Part shown: in pieces, positions 34,363-43,900 of the stretch | Position numbering within the stretch: position 1 is the first letter of the stretch | How the letters are laid out: every line of letters begins with the position of its first letter | Assembly: GCA_030760725.1 (NCBI GenBank) | Contig: JASWHV010000002.1 | Location: 56,971,900-57,035,899, forward strand | DNA: 64,000 nt | DNA from: Neostapfia colusana | Taxonomy: Eukaryota > Streptophyta > Magnoliopsida > Poales > Poaceae | Reading direction: 5' to 3' | Notes under the pieces: model-generated | What the model saw: only the letters and a program-made list of their open reading frames with translations | Told to the model about the DNA's origin: nothing | Databases searched by the model: none | Translations under genes and position numbers: made by a program

Positions 34363-35281
34363 TGATAGGAGGATGAGTCCCGATCTTCCGAGAGGTTGGA
34401 TAAACTTGATTGGGTGGAGATCTCGGCGTTGATGATCCAAGGCTCCGAACGAACGAAACCCCGCAATCACTACACTACTGCTCCGTTGGTTATTACCCGT
34501 GTCACACGAATGACCTCGCCACGAAGGCTTATCCATGCAAGTGCAATCAAGAACACAAGCAAGAACAGAGAAGTTGCAATCAAAACTGAATTGATCATGA
34601 ATTTGGGGTCTCACAACCGATGATCGGTGACACTGTTCAATGACAGATTGTAACTAAGCAAAACTCAGCTGTTTGTGATGGTGGCTAGGGGGTATAAAGG
34701 AGGTGGAGGATGACCAGGTGGGTGCTGGGGTCGTGACCTAACCCTAAGACACGTACATAATGGACTTGGACTCGATACAAGGCCCAATGGCCCAACTAGG
34801 TGATGCAACACCCTGACAGACTCTAAACTTTATATTGTTTCGAAGTTTCCTGTCGACTCCGAGAGAATTTTTACGTGGGGCCAGCTCCATTGGAAAGTTT
34901 ATCCTCTCAGCTTTCCGTGCATATGTAGAACATCAACAACGGAGTCCGTATGCCTCCTGTGCATCCATTTTAAGTTGGACTGCTCCTGTGCCCGAGTTGG
35001 GCTCGAGTTTGAGTTGGGCTCGGTCTCTAACTTCTTGTTGGCATATTTTCTGGTCCTCCACACCTCCAAACCCTTCTCCATGTATCTCCAGGTCCTCTCC
35101 ATGGTTCCTAATCATAATTAATCCATTAGGTAGCAACATACTCTCAAAATTCACATATAAAGAACTGTTCAGGAACTAGCTCACCTCTAAATTCAATTGT
35201 CGTGCTCGAGCTCCAGTAATTGGACCTTGCATGTCTACCATGTGAGTGTTGTGTATATATGCAGGAGTGATGTCCACATCA
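34363..35281 (-). repeat. 5' LTR of element E1 (919 bp)
   Basis: On the minus strand it begins TGATGTGGACATCACTCC and ends at 34363 (CCTATCA). A TATA-like TTTATACC lies at 34691-34700. Clearly related to the E2 LTRs in layout and in both ends. Confidence 0.85.
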
Positions 35282-35669
35282 CAAGCTGAGAGTCTCCTTT
35301 AACTAGCATCTGATGCACGCCCAGGGACAGGGCAATACTCATCCCAAATATGACGGCTTCATACTGTGCCATGTTATTTGTAGCTTTGAAGTTGAGGTGC
35401 ACCATGTACTTGAACTGCTCTCCCGTTGGTGAGATGAGCAGGACCTCCGCTCCGGCTCCTTGCTTTCGCGAGGAGCCATCGAAGTAGAGTGTCTAGTGGG
35501 GTCCTGTGAGCACCAGAGGCCTGGGCTCTGAGTCGCCGTAGTCTTGACCCCCTAGATGGCATGGAGGCGGAGTCCATTCCGCCACGAAATCCGCAAGTGC
35601 CTGGCTCTTGACGGCGTGGCACAGTAAGAAGTCGAGGTCGAACTCCACCAGCTCAGCTGCCCACTTTGC
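35282..35669 (-). pseudogene. Element T RNase H, C-terminal piece
   Basis: The minus strand gives AKWAAELVEFDLDFLL and ALADFVAEWTPPP, then after a stop LYFDGSSRKQGAGAE and FKATNNMAQYEAVIFG, the typical RNase H core of Tat-lineage pol. It stops at E1 near GVHQMLVKGDSQL. The next 200 or more residues expected before integrase are absent on the other side of E1. It joins 50760-50979 across H. Confidence 0.85.
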
Positions 35670-37252
35670 TGTCACACCCGGTTTTTCCGAAGAACAACCG
35701 AGTGAATATCACATGTATGCCAGGATCATTTACTTATACATGTGATGACAAATAGTGAAACATCATTTATTACAAGCTAGGTGTCGAATATAAACAAGTC
35801 TTACATAGCAAATGTCTCGATGGATAATAGTAACTTCATCACAAGTAAATAAACTAGCAGCGGAATATTATTCTTGAGGGCTCCGTCACAGGCGTTGCCC
35901 GGGGGACTCCATGAACCTAGAAATCTTCTTCGGGTCCAAAGTCTTGATCATTATACACCACCTCATTATCTTGACCTGAGCAACAATATAAACCAACAAA
36001 TATGCAAGGTTGAGTACCAATGGTACTCAACAAGTGTGGGAAAGTTATTTCATGCACGGCTAGAACAAGGAGAGGTTGAACTAAGGGTTAAAGCACTACG
36101 CAATTAATACCTATCACCTTAGCTTATTAAGAACATACATTACTACACAGGTGAAATGGTCCCAAACTCCCATCCCATCATCATAATCAAATAACCATAA
36201 CATCATTTCCAATGTTAAGCTCCCCGCTTAACATCCACAACCTCCAAGGTCATCATACTCTAATCATGAATAAGTCCAAGCCGCTCTTGACCGTGAGCAG
36301 GGCTGTCATGACAGTTTTGACTCTGCAGAGTTTGCACCACTATACCCAAATGTAGTGATTTCATCCCCCGTTGCCGGGTGGACTAAAAGAACCTCCATAA
36401 TGCCAGTGGCTACGAACCACATTCACACTTCCCAGGTGTGTAGCCAGGAGATCACTACGAAGCCTTTACAAAGGGATTCCCGACAAGCATGGGCCCACTG
36501 AGGTTTCACCCCTAACAGCATACAAGAGGCTCCAATCCCGCTGCAGTGGCCCCCTCTTGAGCCTTGCGGTTCATGTGGTAGTCCAGCTGACACCTATTCC
36601 CTACACCATCCAACACACCCATACTACGCCGGGGATACACCTAATTAATTGGCCAAGCTGCCCCATCTCAACATGTGGTTGGCACGGTAAAGCCAAGTTA
36701 CATGCTCCATGAACCGGTCCTTATGATCCAGGCAAGTACTAAACACAAACCCGAGTCTCGTGCACCCAGCACCAACCAAAACATCCAACTTGCCTTATCC
36801 TTACCTCTACATAACTCACAATATCTCATTCAAGAGTATGGTAAAATAAACTCATGATCTCATATCCAAATATCCCATTCTAAGCATGGCTAAGCATAAG
36901 CATGTAAATAAATGACATGATAAAATAAATCCCAACCCAAGCTACAAGGAAACAAGATAATGCAATTCTAGGGAAACTTCCTAGCATGGGTTTCATATTT
37001 CATTCGACAATGCAAATAATTCTATCTACACATCCTAGCATAGGATCAAAGTGGTCAAGGACACTTGCCTTCTTCCTGCTGCTCTGGGAATGGATAGTCC
37101 TGATCTTGGAAGGGAAAAACTTGCTCCGGGGCAGGTTCTATTCATGCCAACACACATAACAAAAGAAAACAACAATCCATAAGACATAGTTCACACTTTC
37201 ACTTCATACAACCACACATTCACATCTATGTAAGTCATTCACATTTCTAAGT
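35670..37252 (-). repeat. Element H solo LTR, distal part (interrupted by C)
   Basis: The plus strand begins TGTCACACCCGG, the reverse of the LTR end seen at 22361-22370 and 48900-48909. Flanking TTTGC (35665-35669) recurs at 50760-50764, right after the other part of H, so H is a solo LTR with an intact 5-bp duplication. It runs to TAAGT (37248-37252), where C is inserted. It is clearly more diverged from C's LTR tail than C's two tails are from each other. Confidence 0.9.
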
Positions 37253-38270
37253 TGTAACACCCCAAATTTTGATTCAAAACTCAAAACCATGTTCAGAGGG
37301 GAATTTAAAAATTTTTGGACGTGTTGCATGTTTTGCAAAAATTCAAATTCAAACTGGAATTCAAATTATACTCAAAACAGAAAAGAAATGGAAAAAGAAA
37401 AAGAGAAACGGGAAAAAAACCGGCCAGTGGGCCGAAACCCGCCAGCCGGCCCAGTTTTCCCCGCGCCAGCCCGCCCCGCGCGCGCCGCGCTGTCTCTCAC
37501 AGACAGGTGGGACCCACATGTCATCCCTAACCCCGCGACCCCGGACTCTCTCCCGCGCGCGCGATCGCAACCGACCGGATTTCCGCGTCCCGCAGCCCGA
37601 ATTCTGGTCCCAAACGACTCAAACTCGATCGCAACAGACCCACCGCCCTCCCCCGGCTATAAAAACCGATCAGGGCTGGGGTTTTTATAGCCGGGGGAAG
37701 GCGGTGGGTCTGTTGCGATCGAGTTTGAGTCGTTTGGGACCAGAATTCGGGCTGCGGGACGCGGAAATCTGGTCGGTTGCGATCGCGCGCGCGGGAGAGA
37801 GTCCGGGGTCGCGGGGTTAGGGATGACATGTGGGTCCCACCTGTCTGTGAGACACAGCGCGGCGCGCGCGGGGCAGGCTGGCGCGGGGAAAACTGGGCCG
37901 ACTGGCGGGTTTCGGCCCACTGGCCGGTTTTTTTCCCGTTTCTCTTTTTCTTTTTCCATTTCCTTTCTGTTTTGAGTATAATTTGAATTCCAGTTTGAAT
38001 TTGAATTTTTGCAAAACATGCAACACATCCAAAAATTTTTAAATTCCCCTCTGAACATGGTTTAGAGTTTTGAATCAAAATTTGGGGTGTTACAACTTAG
38101 AAATGTGAATGACTTACATAGATGTGAATGTGTGGTTGTATGAAGTGAAAGTGTGAACTATGTCTTATGGATTGTTGTTTTCTTTTGTTATGTGTGTTGG
38201 CATGAATAGAACCTGCCCCGGAGCAAGTTTTTCCCTTCCAAGATCAGGACTATCCATTCCCAGAGCAGCA
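37077..38270. repeat. 591-bp inverted repeat with 12-bp spacer (fold-back)
   Basis: Arms 37077-37667 and 37680-38270, spacer GATCAGGGCTGG. Eight differences are seen between arms, all in the part derived from the C LTR start and none in the 176 bp derived from H. The junction lies at AAAAACC, which in the unaltered LTR (45894-45920) faces its own reverse complement GGTTTTT 12 bp away. Beyond 37077 and 38270 the symmetry goes on as older H-versus-C homology, out to about 35670 and 39674. Confidence 0.9.
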
Positions 38271-39674
38271 AGAAGGAGGCAAGTGTCCTTGACCACTTTG
38301 ATCCTATGCTAGGATGTGTAGATAGAATTATTTGCATTGTCAAATGAAATATGAAACCCATGCTAGGAAAGTTTCCCTAGAATTGCATGACCTTGTTTCC
38401 TTGAAGATTGGGTTGGGATTTATTTTACCATGTCATTTATTTCCATGCATATGCTTAGCCATGCTTAGAATGGGATATTTGGGACATGAGAATCATCAGT
38501 TTATATTACCATACTCTTGAATGAGACATTGTGAGTTATGTAGAGGTAGGGATCAAGGCAAGTTGGATGTTTTGGTTGTGTGCTGGGTGCACGAGACTTG
38601 GGTTTGTGTTTAGTACTTGCCTGGATCCTAAGGACCGGTTCATGGAGCATGTAACCCGGCTTTACAGTGCCAACCACATGCTGAGATGGGGCAGCTTGGC
38701 CAATTAATTAGGTGTATCCCCGGCGTAGTATGGGTGTGTTGGATGGTGCGGGGAATAGGTGTCAGCTGGACTACCATATGAACCGCAAGGCTCAAGAGGG
38801 GGCCACTGCAGCGGGGTTGGAGCCTCTTGTATGCTGTTAGGGGTGAAACCTCAGTGGGCCCACGCTCGTCGGGAATCCCTTTGTAAAGGCTTCGTAGTGA
38901 TCTCCTGGCCGCACACCTGGGAAGTGTGAATGTGGAACGTAGCCACTGGCATAATGGAGGTTCTTTTAGTCCACCCGGCAACGGGGGATGAAATCACTAC
39001 TTGTGGGTACAGTGGTACAAACTCTGCAGAGTCAAAACTGTCTTGACAGCCGTGCTCACGGTTAAGAGCGGCCTGGACTTATTCATGATTAGAGGAGTGA
39101 TGGTTTTGGAAGTTAAGCGGGGAGCTTAACATTGGAAATGATGTTATGGTTATTGGATTATGATGATGGGATGGGAGATTGGGACCATTTCAGTTGTGTA
39201 GTAATGAAGGTGCTTAATAAGCTAAGGTGATAGGTATTAATTGCGTAGTGCTTTAACCATGAGTTCAACCTCTCCTTGTTCTAGCGATGCATGATATAAT
39301 TTTCCCACACTTGCTGAGTACCATTGGTACTCAACCTTGCATATTTGTTGGTTTATATTGCTGCTCAGGTCAAGATAATGAGGTGGTGTATAATGACCAA
39401 GATTTTGGACCCGAGGAAGGTTTTTAGGTTCATGAAGACCCCCGGGCAACGCCTGTGATGGAGCCCTAAAGAATAATATTCCGCTGCTAGTTTATTTACT
39501 TGTGAAGAACTTATTATTGTCCATCGAGACATTTACTATGTAAGACTTACTTATATTCGACACCTGGCTTGTAATAAATGATGCTTCACTATTTGTCATC
39601 ACATGTATGAGAAAATGATCCTGGCATACATGTGATATTCACTTGGTTGTTCTTCGGAAAAACCGGGTGTGGCA
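37253..39674 (+). repeat. 5' LTR of C, remade by inverted duplication
   Basis: Normal LTR start 37253-37667 (to the TATA box), then 37668-38094 is the reverse complement of that start, then 38095-38270 is the reverse complement of H sequence including the TAAGT duplication, then 38271-39674 is the normal LTR tail. Compared with the 3' LTR (3423 bp), about 1.6 kb downstream of the TATA box (R/U5-side sequence) is missing. A plus-strand ORF at 37269-37820 runs through the fold-back and is not a gene. Confidence 0.88.
37658..37665 (+). promoter_or_regulatory. TATA box at the fold-back of C's 5' LTR
   Basis: TATAAAAA, the same as at 45892, but followed after two bases by the inverted copy, so that an opposing TATA box (37682-37689, minus strand) faces it about 20 bp away. 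The normal start-site region is replaced. Confidence 0.6.
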
Positions 39675-39678
39675 GAGG

Positions 39679-39690
39679 TGGTATCAGAGC
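39679..39690 (+). other. Primer binding site of element C (tRNA-iMet)
   Basis: TGGTATCAGAGC, four bases after the LTR end, complementary to the 3' end of initiator methionine tRNA. Identical to the site of element A. Confidence 0.9.
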
Positions 39691-39860
39691 CAAGGTTGCC
39701 CGTAGGAACGTGGACCTAGGTAGAAATGGACGTAGTTAAGGGCCCTATTTTCTTAAAAACTATTTTCCAAGGTGTGGGTGGAAAAGTGTTATTAAAGGAG
39801 TCATTTTCTTCATCTTACCCCAACTTTCATTCAAAATAGGATTTTTATTTGAGAATTTAT

Positions 39861-39890
39861 CTAACCTAATTTTAAATTCTTTTGTTTTAG
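39861..39890 (+). promoter_or_regulatory. Predicted 3' splice acceptor before orf0 of C
   Basis: Branch-point-like CTAAC/CTAAT (39861-39870), a T-rich tract and TTTTGTTTTAG end directly at the orf0 ATG (39891). A possible donor is CTAG|GTAGAA near 39718-39723. No RNA evidence. Confidence 0.45.
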
Positions 39891-40670
39891 ATGGTTCGCA
39901 TGATTCGCACCGCTCGTAAGTCCACAGGAGGGAGAGTTCCCGTAGTTGCCCTTGCCAAAAGAGAGGAGAGTCGTCCAGTAACGTACCTTTCCTATGGATT
40001 GGCAGTAGGAGATTTGTTGCGCCGTCTTCGGCGTATGCTCGAAGCCGCCGGCAATACGGGCAAGCTAATCATCCACTATAACTCCACTAGAACCATCCGT
40101 GAGAAGAGGGAAGAATGGAGTTCGGAGATGAGGATTATACACAAAAATCAGCTGCTTAAGATTCACCATTCTCCAGCTTGTCGAGCAACACAAGTTGACG
40201 CGGAGAAAGATGTCACCTGGGAGGCCATCACCTGCCAGAGTCACATCTATCGTCGTCACTTGGACAAAACTGAGTACATGTATGTCCTCCAACGTGAGAG
40301 TGGTACCACGGAGTACAAGTATCCACCGGTGCAGCAAGAGACTTCCCATGAGCACATGGACTTGTGCTTGGAGGATGCTGCTATGCTCAGCACTCGACTG
40401 CAGGAGTGTCAACAAGAGCTTCAGGATGTCCGAGACACCCTGAAGGAAACGGAGGCGTTGCTGCGAGCTTACTTAAAGGCGAGAGAAAGAGGAGATGGGA
40501 ATGAACTGTGTGTCACCGAGAATGATACATGGACTCCTGACTCCCCGGATCGCCGAGCGATCAAGCGTCGTCGCACTTCTCCACCAGCAGCCTCCCCACC
40601 CAAAGCAGAGTCAGAAGGTAGCCGAAATGAGGAGGAAGATCCCGAGGAGCCAGCTCAAGAGGACGAGTAG
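39891..40670 (+). CDS. orf0 of element C: extra protein upstream of gag
   Basis: An intact 259-codon ORF lies between leader and gag-pol, 301 bp before gag. No enzyme motif recognised. It has a basic N-terminus (MVRMIRTARKSTGGR), a middle with VTWEAITCQSHIYRRHLD and TEYMYVLQRESG, a predicted coiled coil (about residues 165-205: LSTRLQECQQELQDVRDTLK), a basic cluster that could be a nuclear signal (RRAIKRRRTSPP) and an acidic tail (EEEDPEEPAQEDE). Order of parts and the W...LH/D...Y.L..E.G spacing resemble orf0 of element A, although sequence identity is low, which suggests a shared, fast-changing gene. RNA binding, nuclear export or silencing defence are only guesses. Confidence 0.75.
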   Translation: MVRMIRTARKSTGGRVPVVALAKREESRPVTYLSYGLAVGDLLRRLRRMLEAAGNTGKLIIHYNSTRTIREKREEWSSEMRIIHKNQLLKIHHSPACRATQVDAEKDVTWEAITCQSHIYRRHLDKTEYMYVLQRESGTTEYKYPPVQQETSHEHMDLCLEDAAMLSTRLQECQQELQDVRDTLKETEALLRAYLKARERGDGNELCVTENDTWTPDSPDRRAIKRRRTSPPAASPPKAESEGSRNEEEDPEEPAQEDE

Positions 40671-40931
40671 TGTAGAGTCTTTCCCCTAGCTAGCAAGAGG
40701 TCGAGTAGTCGAGTCGTTACGTAGTTAATGGTGTGATAATGCTTGGTGTGTGACGTGAGTTGTGGAAGCCATGAGCAATTGTCCACAGCCTCGTCTTCAG
40801 ATTGTTTTGCTTTGGTGTGTGAACCCACAGGAAATAATAGTGCATTTATTTGGTGTGAGATATAAACCCTCGTAAAATTTTAACAAAGCCTCAACACCTC
40901 AAGGTACCAACAAATGAAAGTAGTAAGATGA

Positions 40932-40971
40932 TACTAAATGGTATCAAATTAACATTTGTTGATTCTGCCAG
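40932..40971 (+). promoter_or_regulatory. Predicted 3' splice acceptor before gag-pol of C
   Basis: TACTAAA (40932-40938, close to the branch-point consensus), then TTTGTTGATTCTGCCAG ending at 40971, directly before the gag ATG at 40972. It matches the arrangement in element A. Confidence 0.45.
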
Positions 40972-43900
40972 ATGGCCGGAAGAAGAAAAGGACGTGCTGC
41001 CAACCCCGCCAACAACAATGATGAGGCATGCAACCCTCATCTTTCTGGAGGCCAGGACCGGGGTGGTCGCCGTGAAGAAGTTGATCCTCTCCACCAAATG
41101 CTGGAGAATCAAAATCAGCTTATCCAGAACTTGACTCAAGTGGTGGCCAACTTGCATCAAGTTCCACCTCCACAAGCTGCACCACGCCAACCAAGGTTGA
41201 GTGAGTTTCTAGGAACTCAACCTCCAAAGTTTGCAAGTGCTTCTGAACCTCTGGAGGCAGATGATTGGCTGAAGACCATTGAAAGTAAGATGAGGATCAT
41301 ACAGTGCCAAGGGTATGAGAGGGTGCTGTTTGCTTCTCATGAATTGCATGGACCTGCTGCTAATTGGTGGACCGCCTACGTGGCCGCCCATCATGACCCT
41401 GAGAACATCACTTGGGAAGAGTTCAAGCGTAGCTTCCGCAACCATTACATCCCAAGAGGTGAACTCAAAAACAAGAGGAAGGAATTTTTGGGACTGCAGC
41501 AGGGAAACAAGACTGTGAGGGAATACCTCACTAAATTTACTCAGCTATCCCGTTATGCTCCACGAGACATAGAGACCGATGAGCAGAAACAAGATTGTTT
41601 CGTGGAAGGACTTACCGCAGAGATGCAGTGTGCAATGTCCTCCAATGAGTATGAAAGCTTTCAAAAGATGGTGGACAGAGCGTTTGTGGTGGAAAGGAAG
41701 CTAAAGGCCCTGGAAAATGAGAATAAGAGGAAGGCGGGATGGTCACATCAGGCCTCAGGGAGCAACACCCGCCCACGTATGATGCAGCAACCTACGGGGC
41801 AGACAAGCCGTGCTGTGGTACCCTATTCAGCACCAAGAGGGTACAACCCAAACTACAGGCCACCCGCGGCACCAGCACAGCCGCCACGTCAGTTTGTGCA
41901 GCAGCCTCGTCCCGCATATCCACCTCGACCAGCAGTGCAAGGACCCCCAAACCAACCCCAAGACAACAAGGGCCAAGCATCTAAGATTGGGGTGCAATGT
42001 TTCAGCTGTGGTGAAGTGGGGCACTACGCCCATAAATGCCCAAAGAAGAAGCCTGCGCCGCCACAACAGCAGAATGTAGTGAGAGGACGGGTGAACCACG
42101 TCACTATGGAGGAAGCACAAGAGGCACCCGACGTGGTGGTTGGTAAGTTCCCTGCTAATTTACACCTTGCAACTCTGCTGTTTGATTCTGGTGCTACCCA
42201 CTCGTTCATTGCTCAAGGGTTTGTTAAGAAGCATGACCTAGCAACCACACAAATGAACCATATGCTAGCGGTAAACTCTCCAGGTGGAGAAATAAGGACA
42301 AGACAAGTGTGTCCCAAAGTGAGCCTAGACATTAATGGGGTAGTATTTACTGCTAACCTCATAGTGATAGATTCACAAGGGATAGATATTATTTTGGGTA
42401 TGGATTGGTTGACCAAACATAAAGGAATCATCCATTGTTCGACCAGAACGGTGGAACTAACTCACCCCAATGGCACAAGAGTAAAGTTCATAACGATACA
42501 CGAGCCTAGGAGGGACATTAAATTAAATCAAGTGGAGGTGAAAGTTGAGGAAATCAGGACTATCAGGGAATATCCGGATGTTTTTCCGGAGGAATTGCCA
42601 GGTATGCCTCCCGACCGTGACGTGGAATTCGCAATTGAGCTAGTACCGGGAACAGCCCCGATATACAAAAGACCTTATCGAATGGACTCCAAGCAGCTAG
42701 AAGAGCTCAAGGATCATTTGAGAGAATTGACGGAGAAGGGGTATATTCGCCCTAGTTCCTCACCATGGGGAGCTCCGGTGATATTTGTGCCCAAGAAAGA
42801 TGGAACCCAAAGGTTATGCATGGATTACCGTGCCTTGAATGAGGTAACCATCAAAAACAAGTACCCATTACCCCGCATTGAAGACTTGTTTGATCAGTTG
42901 AGGGGAGCTTGTGTGTTCTCGAAAATTGATCTCAGGTCGGGATACCACCAACTCAAGATAAGGCAATCTGATATTCCCAAGACAGCTTTCGTATCTCGGT
43001 ACGGACTGTATGAATACACTGTCATGCCTTTCGGGCTAACCAATGCCCCGACATATTTCATGTACCTCATGAACAAGGTATTCATGGAATATCTGGACAA
43101 ATTTGTGGTGGTTTTCATAGATGATATTCTCATCTTCTCCAAAGATGAAGAAGAACATGAGAAACATCTAAGGTTGGTGTTACAGAGGCTGAGAGAACAC
43201 CAACTATATGCCAAGTTGAGCAAGTGTGAGTTTTGGCTGAAGAGAGTTCCCTTTTTAGGACATATCATCTCGGAGGGAGGAATCTCCGTAGATCCCGCCA
43301 AAATCGAAGATATCCAGAAATGGAAAACCCTTGAAAATGTCGGGGAAGTTCGAAGCTTTTTGGGATTGGCTGGATACTATCGACGGTTTATTGAGGGATT
43401 CTCCAAGATCTCGAGACCTCTCACCAAACTGTTGGAGAAGGGAATCACATTCACCTGGACGCCACAGTGCGAGACGAGCTTTCAGGAGCCAAAGAAGAGA
43501 TTGACAACAGCCCCAGTGTTGGTTATGCCAGATATGCAGAAGAATTTCACAGTGTACTGCGATGCCTCTGGAAATGGGTTGGGATGTGTTCTCATGCAAG
43601 AAGGACATGTCGTGGCATATGCATCCCGGCAGCTTCGGAAGCACGAGAAGAACTATCCTACACATGATCTAGAACTAGCTGCAGTGGTACACGCGTTGAA
43701 AATTTGGAGGCACTATTTGATGGGGAAGAGGACCGAGATATATACGGATCATAAGAGTTTGAAGTACATATTCACACAACCAGATCTCAACCTCAGACAA
43801 AGGAGATGGTTAGAGCTAATCAATGACTTTGATGTGGGCATCAACTATCATCCCGGGAAAGCAAACGTCGTGGCCGATGCTTTGAGTCGGAAAGTGCAGG

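Larger units (their letters stand above)
28236..35281 (-). mobile_element. Element E1: CRM-like Ty3/gypsy element, decayed
   Basis: A 7-kb minus-strand element in T. The 5' LTR is complete (34363-35281). The 3' LTR (28236-28690) lacks about half its length on the outer side. The primer binding site is at 34351-34360, and the polypurine tract GCAAGAGGGGGAGGA lies at 28691-28705 (minus). No target duplication is visible, in keeping with loss of the outer LTR end together with adjoining T sequence. It is the same family as E2. Confidence 0.88.

Noticed and set aside
37269..37820. 183-codon ORF with a near twin on the other strand (37527-38078)
   Set aside because: Both run through the palindrome of inverted LTR starts. 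The matching proteins arise from the inverted copy, and the same ORF beginning occurs in the LTR at 45489 on.
35670..39674. Palindrome as a sequencing or assembly fold-back artefact
   Set aside because: The arms are not identical: the outer parts differ by several percent, the inner parts by 8 bases, and the right arm switches from H-type to C-type sequence at 38270. A fold-back read would give identical arms. Reads are still needed to be sure.
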